A stretch of DNA of 64,000 nt from Paraburkholderia tropica (GCF_914484835.1 NZ_CAJZAR010000030.1:1-64000), one strand, 5' to 3'; shown: positions 34,134 to 46,583, counted from the stretch's first letter. The notes: generated from the sequence alone by a model not told the origin. A program made the numbers and translations.

Positions 34134-34164
34134 GGCAGTACTCTATCCATTGAGCTACGGGCGC
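34089..34164 (-). tRNA. tRNA-Arg (anticodon CCG)
   Basis: 76 nt on the minus strand including an encoded CCA. The acceptor stem is GCGCCCG/CGGGCGC. The D arm is GCTC/GAGT. The anticodon arm is CTGCC-CTCCGAA-GGCAG, with anticodon CCG. The variable loop is GGGTT, and the T arm is GCTGG-TTCGATC-CCAGC. It reads the arginine codon CGG. Its 3' end is the attachment site of the element; the intact copy is kept at the right junction. Confidence 0.95.
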
Positions 34165-34602
34165 GAGACTCGCGCGAACCGGCCAGGTGATGCACTCCGG
34201 GCCCATTCGTGCGAAAGCGCTGCCAGCCAGACCGAAAAATACGGGGATAGCAGCGCCGTAGAGACCGAGAGGATACCCGGTTTCGGTGACAACGTCCACC
34301 GCGCGCGGGCCACCGCGATCGCGGCCACGGCGGGTCCCGGACGGTTCCAGCGCGGCCCCAAAGCCGACGCACAACGGACCGCAGGCACACGATGCGTTAT
34401 GATCCGACACCGTTTACACAGCACCTCGCGCGGCACGCGGCAACGCGGTTAAAAATGCGGGTAAACGCCCGCTTAAGCGCCCCCGCGCGCCGCCACCGGG
34501 CGCGAAACCTTGCGTCTATAATCGTTCCTGTTTGATCATTCTCAAGGCCATTGCCGTCCTGCTGTACCGCTCACCACAATACCAACGGGAGTCGAGACAA
34601 GC
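34165..34602. other. 438-bp gap upstream of the cytochrome gene
   Basis: It contains the tRNA-Arg promoter on the minus strand and, on the plus strand, a perfect -10 TATAAT at 34517-34522 (no good -35 at 17 nt). A GCGGG-TAAA-CGCCCGC palindrome lies at 34459. No gene can be supported. Confidence 0.5.
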
Positions 34603-35517
34603 ATGAGCGAAGCACCCCACGGAGCCCCGATCAAAACGCCCGGCCAGTTGATCGCCGCTGTCATCGCCGGGTTTGCCGTCCCTATCGTCATCATCGTTCT
34701 GCTCGCCTACTACGTCGACAACACGACGCGCACCGGCGCGGGCACCGAAGAACTCTCCGCCCAGCAGATCGCCTCGCGCATCGCACCGATCGCGCAGGTC
34801 TCGATCCGCGACGCCAATGCGCCGCGCGTCTACAAGACCGGCGAGCAGGTTTACCAGGCCGTCTGTTCCGCCTGCCACGCGAGCGGCGCGGCGGGCGCGC
34901 CGAAGTTCGGCAACGCGGGCGACTGGGCGCCGCGCATCGCGCAGGGCTACGACACGCTCTGGCACACCGCGCTCTCCGGCAAGGGCGCCATGCCGCCGCG
35001 CGGCGGCACCAGCCCCGACGACTACAGCGACTACGAAATCGGCCTCGCCGTCGCCTACATGGCGAATCACGGCGGCGCGAATTTCCAGGACCCGCCGAAA
35101 CCCGCGCCGGGCGCGGCGAACGCCGCCTCGGGTGCAGCGGCAGCCGCTCCGGCCGCATCGGGCGCCGATGCGAACGCCGCGCAGGCTTCCGCCGCCGCAG
35201 CCGCCATCGCGGCAATCCCGCAAGCCGCGTCGGGCGGCAATGCAGCCGCCGGTGGCGCCACGCAAAGCGCCGACGCCTCGCAGGCCGGCAAGGCGCTCTA
35301 CACGCAGGTTTGCCAGGCGTGCCACGCGGCAGGCGTGCTCAACGCGCCGAAATTCGGCAACAAGGACGACTGGGCGCCGCGCCTGAAGGAACCGATGGAC
35401 ACGGTCTACAACTACGCGCTGCACGGCAAGGGCGCGATGCCGCCCAAGGGCGGCTCGAACGCCTCGGACGCCGATGTGAAGGCCGCCGTCGATTACATGG
35501 TGAGCGCCGCGAAGTAA
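34603..35517 (+). CDS. Di-haem c-type cytochrome (cytochrome c5-like), membrane-anchored
   Basis: A 304-residue protein with one N-terminal membrane anchor (LIAAVIAGFAVPIVIIVLLA) and two class-I cytochrome c domains, each with a CXXCH haem site (VCSACHASG at about residue 88, VCQACHAAG at about 241) and a distal Met in GAMPPRGG and GAMPPKGG. An Ala/Ser/Gly-rich linker separates the domains. It would carry electrons in the periplasm. Neighbouring oxidase genes are not visible, so the partners are unknown. The ATG at 34603 fits the anchor. Confidence 0.9.
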   Translation: MSEAPHGAPIKTPGQLIAAVIAGFAVPIVIIVLLAYYVDNTTRTGAGTEELSAQQIASRIAPIAQVSIRDANAPRVYKTGEQVYQAVCSACHASGAAGAPKFGNAGDWAPRIAQGYDTLWHTALSGKGAMPPRGGTSPDDYSDYEIGLAVAYMANHGGANFQDPPKPAPGAANAASGAAAAAPAASGADANAAQASAAAAAIAAIPQAASGGNAAAGGATQSADASQAGKALYTQVCQACHAAGVLNAPKFGNKDDWAPRLKEPMDTVYNYALHGKGAMPPKGGSNASDADVKAAVDYMVSAAK

Positions 35518-35553
35518 GCCGCACGCCGCTTACGCACCCACGCGGCAAAAACA

Positions 35554-35587
35554 AAGGGCCGCATCGGATTCCGATGCGGCCCTTCTC
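35554..35587. terminator. Bidirectional terminator between cytochrome and rep
   Basis: A perfect 14-bp stem AAGGGCCGCATCGG / CCGATGCGGCCCTT closes an ATT loop, with T-rich sequence after it on the + strand and TTTGTTTTT on the minus strand. It serves both convergent genes. Confidence 0.85.
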
Positions 35588-35632
35588 GTTTCCAGTTCAC
35601 GCCAAACCCGCGCGCGCGAAAAGCGGAAAAAA

Positions 35633-37723
35633 TCAGCCCTTCTGCAGCAGCGCCTTCAAGCTTGCGAGCCGGTCTTTCGGCGACATCGGCGCTTCCTCGG
35701 CGGTGGGCGGCGGCGCGTCGTCGAGTCCCATTTCGGGGATGAAGCGCGACGCCTCGCACACCACCGTCTCGCGCGCCCGCTTGCGCTTCTTGCACCAGTT
35801 CAGATGCAGGCTGCGCTGCGCGCGTGTGATCGCCACGTACATCAGGCGGCGTTCTTCCTCGATGCGCGAATCGTCGATGACGTCGTCTTCCGAGCCGCCG
35901 CGATGCGGCATGATCCCTTCCTCGACGCCCACCAGGAACACGTGCGGATACTCCAGTCCCTTCGACGCATGCACCGTCGACAGGCGCACCGCGTCCGGGT
36001 CCTCTTCCTTGCCTTCGAGCATCGACATCAGCGCGACGGTCTGGATCAGGCCCATCAGGTTCTTGCCGGTGTCGGCGAGACCGTCGGTGTTGTCGTAACC
36101 GGTCGCCTCGCTGTCTTCGCCGATTTCCTGCTCGGGCTTGGTGCCCTTGCGCTTGAGCCACTCCAGGAATTCGAGCACGTTCTGCCACTTCGACTGCGCC
36201 TGGCGCTCGTCGAAGGCGTCGTAGAGATACGCCTCGTAGTGGATCGCGTCCATCAGCTCGTCGAGCACGACGGTCGCCGGATCCTTCACTGCGCGCTCGG
36301 CCAGACGCTGCATGAAGTCGCAGAACACGCGCATCGGCTCGACCTGGCGCGCGGACAGCCGCGCCTCGATGCCGCCCATGTACACCGCCTCGAACAGCGA
36401 CACCTTCGCCTGCCCCGCGAACGAGCCGAGCGCTTCGAGCGTGGTGTTGCCCACGCCGCGGCGCGGCGTCGTGATCGCGCGGATGAACGCGGGATCGTCG
36501 TCGTGATTGGCGATCAGGCGCAGATACGCGCAGATGTCCTTGATTTCAGCCTTGTCGAAGAACGACTGGCCGCCCGAGAGCACGTACGGAATGCGCTCGC
36601 GGCGCAGCACCTGTTCGAAGATGCGCGCCTGGAAATTGCCGCGATACAGAATCGCGTAGTCGCGGAACTGCGCGCGGCGCTCGAACTTGTGCGCCGAGAG
36701 GCGGAACACGACCGATTCGGCCTCGTGCTCCTCGTCGTTGCAGGGCGTGACGGTGATCGTGTCGCCCATGCCGTGCTCGGACCAGAGCTTCTTCTCGAAC
36801 AGCTTCGGGTTATTGGCGATCACATTGTTCGCCGCCGTGAGAATGCGCACCGTCGAGCGGTAGTTCTGCTCCAGCTTCACGACGTGCAGCTTCGGATAAT
36901 CCTTGCCCAGCTGCGCGAGGTTTTCGATGGTCGCGCCGCGCCAGCCGTAGATCGCCTGGTCGTCGTCGCCCACCGCCGTGAACGCCGCGCGCGGGCCCGC
37001 CAGCAGCTTGAGCAGCTCGTACTGGCAGGTGTTGGTGTCCTGATACTCGTCGACCAGCAGGTAGCGCAGCTTGTTCTGCCAGCGCTCGCGCACCGGCTCG
37101 TTCTTCGCGAACAGCTCGGCGGGCAGGCGGATCAGATCGTCGAAATCGACGGCCTGATAGGCATGCAGCGTCGCCATGTAGTTTCGGTAGACGATGGCGG
37201 CCTGGTGCTCGTCCTCGTTCGAGGCCGTGGCCAGCGCTTCCTCGGGCATCACGAGGCCGTTCTTCCAGAGCGAGATGATCGACTGGATCTTGCGGATGAA
37301 GCCCTTGTCGGTCGAGCCCACCTGCTCCTGGATCATGGAGAAGCAATCGTCCGAATCCATGATCGAGAACTGGGGCTTGAGTCCCAGATGCTCGGCCTCC
37401 TGACGCAGGATCTGCACGCCCAGCGAGTGGAACGTACAGACGGTCAGCTGGTTGGCCGGCACCTTGCGGCCTTCCTTGCCGGGCGTCGTGAGCGTCTTGC
37501 CTTCGAGCAGCTTGCCCACGCGCTCGCGCATTTCGGCGGCGGCCTTGTTGGTGAAGGTGACGGCGGCGATATGGCGCGGCTCGAAGCCTTTCGCTTCGAT
37601 CAGATGCGCGATCTTCTGCGTAATGACGCGCGTCTTGCCGCTGCCCGCGCCGGCGAGCACGAGACAGGGACCGTCGAGATAGCGTACCGCTTCGTTCTGG
37701 GCGGGATTCAGGCCTGCGGACAT
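35633..37723 (-). CDS. rep: ATP-dependent DNA helicase Rep (UvrD/REP family)
   Basis: A 696-residue superfamily-1A 3'-5' helicase that clears proteins and restarts replication forks. Helicase motifs in order: LAGAGSGKTRVITQK (I), LLVDEYQDTN (II), AVGDDDQAIYGWRGA (III), KLEQNYRST (IV), STVHASKGLEYPHVFLVG (V) and RRLMYVAITRAQRSL (VI). The C-terminal RLASLKALLQ resembles Rep rather than UvrD. The start at 37723 gives MSAGLNPAQNEAV; an upstream in-frame extension lacks family character. Confidence 0.92.
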   Translation of the reverse strand: MSAGLNPAQNEAVRYLDGPCLVLAGAGSGKTRVITQKIAHLIEAKGFEPRHIAAVTFTNKAAAEMRERVGKLLEGKTLTTPGKEGRKVPANQLTVCTFHSLGVQILRQEAEHLGLKPQFSIMDSDDCFSMIQEQVGSTDKGFIRKIQSIISLWKNGLVMPEEALATASNEDEHQAAIVYRNYMATLHAYQAVDFDDLIRLPAELFAKNEPVRERWQNKLRYLLVDEYQDTNTCQYELLKLLAGPRAAFTAVGDDDQAIYGWRGATIENLAQLGKDYPKLHVVKLEQNYRSTVRILTAANNVIANNPKLFEKKLWSEHGMGDTITVTPCNDEEHEAESVVFRLSAHKFERRAQFRDYAILYRGNFQARIFEQVLRRERIPYVLSGGQSFFDKAEIKDICAYLRLIANHDDDPAFIRAITTPRRGVGNTTLEALGSFAGQAKVSLFEAVYMGGIEARLSARQVEPMRVFCDFMQRLAERAVKDPATVVLDELMDAIHYEAYLYDAFDERQAQSKWQNVLEFLEWLKRKGTKPEQEIGEDSEATGYDNTDGLADTGKNLMGLIQTVALMSMLEGKEEDPDAVRLSTVHASKGLEYPHVFLVGVEEGIMPHRGGSEDDVIDDSRIEEERRLMYVAITRAQRSLHLNWCKKRKRARETVVCEASRFIPEMGLDDAPPPTAEEAPMSPKDRLASLKALLQKG

Positions 37724-38139
37724 CGTTGCTGGATTGGAAAAACGGGTGGTACTGCCGGGAGGCGTGCGGCGCAAGACCTGCGCATGATGCAGACGATGCT
37801 CATGGCGCGGCGGCCCTTCACGCGAGAGCAGCGATGTTAACACGACGCGGCGTCGCACCGATGTCGCCCCGCTAATGGCGCGACGGCGTGTCCTGTGCCG
37901 CCTGGTTCGCGCCCTTCCGGGACGTCGCGGCTGGGCGGTGAGGCGCTACGTCGATATGCCGATACGCCGATACGCCGATATGCCGATCCGTCCCCGTTCG
38001 CTGCGAGGCGCGCCGTGCCGTGCCCCGAACCGTGCGCGCCACCCGAGCGCCACCGCGCGTGCCACAATAACGGGCTCCCGCCACCCGCGGCATCGCTACC
38101 CGCCGTGCCGCTCCCACGCTGGAAAAAGGACGCGCTTAC
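37724..38139. other. 416-bp divergent gap between rep and an oxidoreductase
   Basis: It contains the 8-bp tandem repeat at 37947-37986 and presumably promoters for both genes. No further coding ORF is supported. Confidence 0.5.
37947..37986. repeat. Five tandem 8-bp units (TAyGCCGA type)
   Basis: TACGTCGA, TATGCCGA, TACGCCGA, TACGCCGA, TATGCCGA follow one another without gaps. They sit in the divergent promoter region, where copy number could vary by slippage. Confidence 0.75.
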
Positions 38140-39201
38140 ATGACAGCACCGCTGCAAATCGGCCTGATGGGCTACGGCTTCGCCGGCCAGACCTTCCATG
38201 CACCCGTGATCGCCCATAGCGGCGCTGCGAATTTGCCCGTGACCCTTGCCGCCATCGCCACGAGCCAGGCCGAGCGCGCGCAAGCCGACTACCCGGACGC
38301 CGCGATCGTCCCCGACCTCGACGCGCTGCTCTCGCTCGACGCGATCGAATGCGTCGTGATCGCCACGCCCAACGACACGCATTACGACCTCGCGCGCCGC
38401 ACGCTGGAGCGCGGCAAGCACGTGCTCGTCGACAAGCCGGTCACGCTGACCGCCGACGAAGCGCGCACGCTCGCGGCCATCGCGAAGCAGCGCGGCCTCG
38501 TGTTCGCGCCGTTCCACAACCGCCGCTGGGACGGCGACTTCCTCACCGTGAAACGGCTGATCGAAAACGGCGAACTGGGCCGCGTCACGCATTACGAATC
38601 GCACTTCGACCGCTTCCGTCCGCAGGTGCGCCAGCGCTGGCGCGAGGACGCCACGCGCGGCGGCGGCCTGCTCTACGATCTCGGCCCGCATCTGATCGAC
38701 CAGACGCTCGCGCTGTTCGGCGCGCCCGAGTCGGTCACGGCCTTCGTGCACACGCGCCGCGACAACGCCAGCGCGCCCGACTACGCGCACCTCGTGCTGC
38801 GCTACGCGGGGCTCGACGCCGTGCTGCATGCGAGCGCGCTGGCCGCGTATGCGCCGCGCTTCGCGATTCACGGCACGCGCGGCAGCTATCTGAAGAACGG
38901 GCTCGATACGCAGGAAGACCAGCTGAAGGCGGGGCTGCGCCCCGGCCAGCCCGGTTTCGGCGACGGCAACGAAGCGGGCCGTCTGCATGTCATGGCCGAC
39001 GACGGCCAGGAGTCCGACCGCGAAGTGCCCAACGCCGCGGGCAATTACGCCGATCTGTACCGCGCGCTCGCCGCCGCCATCCGCGAGGGCAAGCCGTTCC
39101 CGGTGAGCCCGCAGGATGCCATCGACGTGATGACGATCGTCGAGCTGGCGATGCAGAGCGCCGAGGAAGGCCGCACGCTCGCTTTCACGCGCGCGGGCTG
39201 A
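38140..39201 (+). CDS. Gfo/Idh/MocA family NAD(P)-dependent oxidoreductase
   Basis: A 353-residue protein. The N-terminal Rossmann domain shows IGLMGYGFAGQTFHAPVI and ECVVIATPNDTHYDLARR, followed by the family EKP-like motif VLVDKPVTLTADEA (Lys of the catalytic dyad). RGGGLLYDLGPHLIDQTLAL is the conserved C-terminal domain motif. It probably oxidises or reduces a sugar or cyclitol. The substrate is not evident and there is no linked pathway gene. Confidence 0.88.
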   Translation: MTAPLQIGLMGYGFAGQTFHAPVIAHSGAANLPVTLAAIATSQAERAQADYPDAAIVPDLDALLSLDAIECVVIATPNDTHYDLARRTLERGKHVLVDKPVTLTADEARTLAAIAKQRGLVFAPFHNRRWDGDFLTVKRLIENGELGRVTHYESHFDRFRPQVRQRWREDATRGGGLLYDLGPHLIDQTLALFGAPESVTAFVHTRRDNASAPDYAHLVLRYAGLDAVLHASALAAYAPRFAIHGTRGSYLKNGLDTQEDQLKAGLRPGQPGFGDGNEAGRLHVMADDGQESDREVPNAAGNYADLYRALAAAIREGKPFPVSPQDAIDVMTIVELAMQSAEEGRTLAFTRAG

Positions 39202-39482
39202 ATCACAGGCCGCGTCACGGGCCGCACCACAAGCCGAACCCAAAGCTGAATCGCGCGCCGTGTCACCCACGGCCGCGCGGCTTGCAATCCGCCGACGCAT
39301 CCGAAAGGTCCATACAAACGGTTACAAGTCCGTGCCGCCGCGCCGTCATCGCGCGGCGCGCGCGACGCGTTTGCCGACGGACAACGCCGAAAAACAGCGC
39401 AACAACACTCCGCAACCTCCGGGTTGCGGGGGACCGGCGCGGTGCGCAAGCCCGCGCCAGGTCGACAACAAGGAGAGTCTCA

Positions 39483-39842
39483 ATGACCCGATTCAACCGT
39501 GCCATCCGGCTGGTCTGCGCCACCGCACTCGTTTCGACGCTCGCCGCGTGCGTCGTCAACCAGCAGCCTGCGCCGCACTCCGGCCCGAATCCGCATGAAG
39601 CGGCTGTCGATCGTCTGCATCAGATCGACGGACGCATCGACAACCTCGGCCACCGCATCGACGCGCGCGTGAGCCAGGGCTACTATCCGCCGCCGCAGGG
39701 CGCCGCACTCCATCATCGTCTCGACACGATCCGCGCCGAAGCGCACGACATGGCCACGCAGCACGGCGGCGGCATCTCCGGCGACGAGCAGCACGTGCTC
39801 AATCAGGAACTCGATACGGCGGCGCGCGCGATCGGCGAATAA
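39483..39842 (+). CDS. Small lipoprotein
   Basis: A 119-residue protein with a lipoprotein signal peptide (basic MTRFNRAIR, hydrophobic LVCATALVSTLAAC, lipobox LAAC) and Cys22 as the likely acylated residue. The mature part is hydrophilic, with a helical HEAAVDRLHQIDGRIDNLGH segment. The start is ATG 39483 with AAGGAGAG upstream. It is probably an envelope protein; the function is unknown. A terminator follows. Confidence 0.8.
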   Translation: MTRFNRAIRLVCATALVSTLAACVVNQQPAPHSGPNPHEAAVDRLHQIDGRIDNLGHRIDARVSQGYYPPPQGAALHHRLDTIRAEAHDMATQHGGGISGDEQHVLNQELDTAARAIGE

Positions 39843-39877
39843 GTCGGCGAATAAGTCGACGAACTCATCGCGATCTC

Positions 39878-39907
39878 ACGGGCCGCCCTGCGCGGCCCGT
39901 TTCTTTT
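39878..39907 (+). terminator. Intrinsic terminator after the lipoprotein gene
   Basis: ACGGGCCGC and GCGGCCCGT form a 9-bp stem around a 5-nt loop, followed by TTCTTTT. Confidence 0.8.
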
Positions 39908-40118
39908 GGCGCGGATTCGCGGATCGCGCTCGCGGCACGCGCGCGGATTTTTCGGGGCCGCATGACGGCGAGCCTTGCGCGACGGCGTTCGGCGCATCGT
40001 CTGCGAGCAAGCGCGAGCGGCGTCCGCACGTTCCACACCTGTTCCCCGCCCAAAGCACGCCCCAAGCGCACAGAACGTGGACACAACGCGCCCACAAAGC
40101 GCGCCCAATTTTTCCGCA

Positions 40119-40148
40119 TTGACACAGCCCGCCGGCGTCCCGCACAAT
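40119..40148 (+). promoter_or_regulatory. Promoter of the gcv operon
   Basis: TTGACA (40119-40124), an 18-nt spacer and CACAAT (40143-40148). It lies directly before the riboswitch, so the transcript starts a few bases before the first aptamer. The 309-bp gap before it (39843-40151) has no gene. Confidence 0.65.
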
Positions 40149-40151
40149 CGC

Positions 40152-40431
40152 TGCGCGCGCCGGGAGAGCGCGACGTTCGCGAGTCGAATCCGAACGCCGC
40201 CGCCGAAGGGGCAACCCACAAACTCTCAGGCAAAAGGACCGTGCGCGCCGGACCGCTGCTTCGCCTGTTTCGCACCCGCGTGCGAGACGCGCGAGACGGC
40301 ACTCAGGTCCGCAACTCTGGAGAGCGGCAGTAGAACGGCGGAGGGATCGTAACCCTGGCGTTCAGGCTGCCCACCGAAGGGGCGCGCGTCTTTCCCGACG
40401 CAATCTCTCAGGTACCGAGGACAGAGGGGCC
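40152..40431 (+). promoter_or_regulatory. Tandem glycine riboswitch
   Basis: Two glycine aptamers lie upstream of gcvT. The first has CGGGAGAGCG, CGCCGAAGGGGCAA and ACTCTCAGGCAAAAGGAC; the second has CTCTGGAGAGCGG, CACCGAAGGGGC and TCTCTCAGGTACCGAGGACA. These are the conserved core blocks of the class in the right order. The linker between the aptamers is about 65 nt. The 3' strand of the second aptamer's P1 overlaps the base of a terminator hairpin (40428-40486), so glycine binding should free transcription of gcvTHP. Confidence 0.92.
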
Positions 40432-40486
40432 ATGCAAGAACCGACCACGGGCATCGTGCCTGCGGCGAGTCCTGCATGGCCTTTTT
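40428..40486 (+). terminator. Riboswitch expression-platform terminator
   Basis: GGCCATGCA (40428-40436) pairs with TGCATGGCC (40473-40481) and TTTTTCGTTTT follows. Its 5' arm abuts the end of the second aptamer, so ligand binding should prevent its formation. Confidence 0.75.
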
Positions 40487-40530
40487 CGTTTTCGCGCGAA
40501 TTTCGCACGGAAAACCTCGCGACCGCCTGA
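40432..40530 (+). CDS. Possible 32-residue leader peptide across the gcv terminator
   Basis: An ATG inside the terminator's 5' arm, 3 nt after AGAGGGG, opens a 32-codon frame (MQEPTTGIVPAASPAWPFSF and on). It runs through the hairpin and ends TGA 6 nt before the gcvT start. Translation of this frame would unfold the terminator. Short ORFs can arise by chance, so this is tentative. Confidence 0.35.
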   Translation: MQEPTTGIVPAASPAWPFSFSREFRTENLATA

Positions 40531-40536
40531 GGCCTC

Positions 40537-41655
40537 ATGACCGAACTCAAACGCACCCCGCTGAACGACACGCACCGCGCGCTGAACGCCCGCATGGTCG
40601 ACTTCGGCGGCTGGGACATGCCCGTCAACTACGGCTCGCAGATCGACGAACATCGCGCCGTGCGCACCGACGCCGGCATGTTCGATGTCTCGCACATGTG
40701 CGTCGTCGACTTCTCGGGCGCCAAGGCGCGCGACTTCTTCTCGCACGCGCTCGCCAACAACGTCGCCAAGCTGACGACGCCCGGCAAGGCGCTCTACTCC
40801 TGCATGCTCAACCCCGAAGGCGGCGTGATCGACGACCTGATCGTCTATTACTTCGCCGAGGACACGTTCCGCACCGTCGTCAACGCGGGCACGGCCGAAA
40901 AAGACATCGCCTGGTTCGAGAAGCTCAACGCCGAAGGCGGCTTCGGCCTCACCATCACGCCGCGCCGCGATCTCGCGATCGTCGCCGTGCAAGGCCCGAA
41001 CGCACGCGAGAAGGTCTGGGCGGTCGCGCCCTCCTCGCGCAGCGCCACCGAAATCCTCAAGCCCTTCAACGCCGCGAAGATCGAAGCCACGCCGTTCGGC
41101 GAGCTGATGATCGCGCGCACCGGCTACACGGGCGAGGACGGCTTCGAAGTCGTGCTGCCCGCCGCCGCCGTCTGCGAATTCTGGGACGCGCTGCAACATC
41201 AGGGCGTGAAGCCCTGCGGCCTCGGCGCGCGCGACACGCTGCGTCTCGAAGCGGGCATGAACCTCTACGGCCAGGACATGGACGACGCCGTCTCGCCGCT
41301 CGACGCGGGCCTCGCCTGGACCGTCGATCTGAAGACGCCGCGCGCGTTCGTCGGCCGCGCCGCGCTCGAAGCGAACGGCACGCGCTCGACCTTCGTCGGC
41401 CTGATCCTGCAGAAGGAAAACGGCAAGGCCGGCGGCGTGCTGCGCGCCCACCAGAAAGTGCTGACGCCGCACGGCGACGGCGAGATCACGAGCGGCACCT
41501 TCTCGCCGACGATGCAGGAATCGATCGCCTTCGCGCGCGTGCCCGCGGGCGTGCAGCCGGGCGACGTCGTGCAGGTGCAGATCCGTGACAAAGCCCTTCC
41601 CGCAAGCGTGGTAAAACTGCCGTTCGTGCGCAACGGCAAGGTGCTGGTCGCCTGA
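40537..41655 (+). CDS. gcvT: Glycine cleavage system T protein, aminomethyltransferase
   Basis: GcvT transfers the methylene group from the lipoylated H protein to tetrahydrofolate and releases ammonia. The 372-residue sequence has [20 protein letters not shown] at the N-terminus, then [17 protein letters not shown] and the conserved [16 protein letters not shown]. Length matches the family. It is the first gene of gcvTHP, under the glycine riboswitch. Confidence 0.96.
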   Translation: MTELKRTPLNDTHRALNARMVDFGGWDMPVNYGSQIDEHRAVRTDAGMFDVSHMCVVDFSGAKARDFFSHALANNVAKLTTPGKALYSCMLNPEGGVIDDLIVYYFAEDTFRTVVNAGTAEKDIAWFEKLNAEGGFGLTITPRRDLAIVAVQGPNAREKVWAVAPSSRSATEILKPFNAAKIEATPFGELMIARTGYTGEDGFEVVLPAAAVCEFWDALQHQGVKPCGLGARDTLRLEAGMNLYGQDMDDAVSPLDAGLAWTVDLKTPRAFVGRAALEANGTRSTFVGLILQKENGKAGGVLRAHQKVLTPHGDGEITSGTFSPTMQESIAFARVPAGVQPGDVVQVQIRDKALPASVVKLPFVRNGKVLVA

Positions 41656-41725
41656 TCCGCAAGGATTCCGGCGCGCACGCCCACCCTTTTTCAAGCCATA
41701 AACCGAACCACGCACTGGAGCAACC

Positions 41726-42106
41726 ATGAGCATCCCGGCCGATCTGAAATACACCGAATCGCACGAGTGGATCCGCACCGAAGCCGACGGCACGCTGACC
41801 GTCGGCGTCACCGATCACGCGCAGGAAGCGCTCGGTGACATCGTCTTCCTCGAACTGCCCGAAGCCGGCCGCGCCGTCACGGCGGGCGACGCCATCGCCG
41901 TCATCGAATCGGTCAAGGCCGCCTCGGACATCTACGCGCCGGTGTCGGGCGAGATCGTCGAATCGAACGCCGCGCTCGTCGACGCCCCCGAAGGCGTGAA
42001 CGGCGCGCCCTACGAATCGTGGCTGTTCAAGATCAAGCCGGCCGCCGACGCCAAGCTCGACGCGCTGATCGACGCCGCCGCCTACGAGAAGGCCATCGGC
42101 GCCTAA
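41726..42106 (+). CDS. gcvH: Glycine cleavage system H protein
   Basis: The 126-residue lipoyl carrier. The lipoylated lysine is in [20 protein letters not shown], and the N-terminal [12 protein letters not shown] is typical. It shuttles the aminomethyl group from GcvP to GcvT. It lies 70 bp after gcvT and 96 bp before gcvP on the same strand. Confidence 0.97.
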   Translation: MSIPADLKYTESHEWIRTEADGTLTVGVTDHAQEALGDIVFLELPEAGRAVTAGDAIAVIESVKAASDIYAPVSGEIVESNAALVDAPEGVNGAPYESWLFKIKPAADAKLDALIDAAAYEKAIGA

Positions 42107-42202
42107 ACCCCGGGACGGCTTTCGTCGAAAGCCCGTCCCAACGCACAGGCGCGGCGGCATCGCGGCACACGCGACGCGCCGCCCGCGCCGGCAGGAAACC
42201 TC

Positions 42203-45184
<2,982 letters not shown>

Positions 45185-45425
45185 CCGTAACAGGCGAGTA
45201 ACAGTCGGGTCACGAACGAGTCACAGGTGTTGGACACCGCCATGCCGCCGCGCGACCTCCGGTTGACGCGGCGGCGTGCGCGCCGCCCTGCGACCCGCCT
45301 CGTGTCTCGCCTTGCGCCCCGACTGACGCCATTACTTTCGTTACATTTGCCGCCGCGAAACTTCGCCAAAACCCGCCAAACCGTTAACATCACACACCTG
45401 TCAGCCTTGAACCAGGGAGTCGCGC

Positions 45426-46583
45426 ATGGCGCGGAAGGTGGGAACGGCCTTTGCCGGGCATCCGGCAATCACGCAGGCCACGGGCCGCATGGCGCGCGGC
45501 CGCGCGCGCACGCTTGCGGCGGCGTGTCTCGTGAGTGCGGGCCTCGCGGCCTTGAGCGCGGCGCAGCCGGCGCGCGCGGCGATGAACTTCTGCGCGGCGC
45601 CCGCCCTGCAGACCAGCGAGCGCACCAATGCGGACCCCGGCGTGAAAGCGCTGGTGGCCGAGGTGCAGGCGCACGTGAACGACGTGCCGCATCCGCTCGC
45701 GAAACTGCACACCGAAGGCACGCTGCCGCACGAGGGCATCTACGACCAGAGCGTGGAGGCCGAGAAGGAACTCGACCTGATGCGCAACGCGGCGCTCGCC
45801 TGGCGCGCCACCAGCGACGACCGCTTCCTGAAGCTCGTCGACCGCTTCCTGTTCGCGTGGGTCACGACCTATCAGCCGAGCTTCAATCCGATCGACGAAA
45901 CGCGCTTCGAGGCGCTGATCCTCGCCTACGACATGACCGCGAGCGCGCTGCCGGTGAAGACGCGCAACGCGACCATGCTGTTTCTGAACAAGTTCGCAAA
46001 CGGCTACATCCAGCAGGTGGATGCGCAGCCGCGCCCGCTCAAGGGCACGTTCGCGAACAACTGGCAGAGCCATCGGGTCAAACTCATTGCGATGACGGCG
46101 TTCACGCTCGACAACCGCAAGATGATCGCCACGGCGCAGCGCCTGTTCGTCGAGCATATCGGCGACAACGTCGCGCCCGACGGTTCCACGCTCGATTTCA
46201 CCGAGCGCGACGCGCTGCACTACGTGACCTACGATTTGCAGCCGCTCGTGACGGCCGCGCTCGCCGCGCGCCGCCACAACCGCAACTGGCTGCCCGAGCG
46301 CGCGGCCAACGGCGCGACGCTCGCGGGCGCGCTCGACTGGCTCACGCCCTACGCGCTCGGCGAAAAGACGCACGACGAGTTCGTGCATTCGAGCGTGCCG
46401 TTCGACGCCAAGCGCCGCGAGGCCGGTCTGCCCGGCTACACCGGCGCCTGGGACCCGAAGAACGCCGCCGAACTGTTTCACCTCGCTGCGCGGCTCGACG
46501 GCCGCTATGCGCCGATCGCCCTGAAACTGGCAGCCACGCCACCCGCGTGGCTTGCCGTCTGCCTGCCGTTGCCGGCGCGCTGA
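45426..46583 (+). CDS. Alginate-lyase-family secreted protein
   Basis: A 385-residue protein with a signal peptide (hydrophobic TLAAACLVSAGLAALSAAQP, cleavage near ARA-AM). The mature part resembles the PL5/alginate-lyase (alpha/alpha toroid) fold, with NNWQSHRVKLIAMTAF and GSTLDFTERDALHYVTYDLQ. The activity may be on alginate or another uronic-acid polymer. An alternative start at ATG 45489 would give a shorter, more usual signal peptide. It has no polysaccharide genes next to it. Confidence 0.8.
   Translation: MARKVGTAFAGHPAITQATGRMARGRARTLAAACLVSAGLAALSAAQPARAAMNFCAAPALQTSERTNADPGVKALVAEVQAHVNDVPHPLAKLHTEGTLPHEGIYDQSVEAEKELDLMRNAALAWRATSDDRFLKLVDRFLFAWVTTYQPSFNPIDETRFEALILAYDMTASALPVKTRNATMLFLNKFANGYIQQVDAQPRPLKGTFANNWQSHRVKLIAMTAFTLDNRKMIATAQRLFVEHIGDNVAPDGSTLDFTERDALHYVTYDLQPLVTAALAARRHNRNWLPERAANGATLAGALDWLTPYALGEKTHDEFVHSSVPFDAKRREAGLPGYTGAWDPKNAAELFHLAARLDGRYAPIALKLAATPPAWLAVCLPLPAR

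Noticed and set aside
33958..34452. 164-codon + strand ORF over the tRNA-Arg
   Set aside because: It runs through the terminator and across the tRNA gene in antisense and has no ribosome-binding site.
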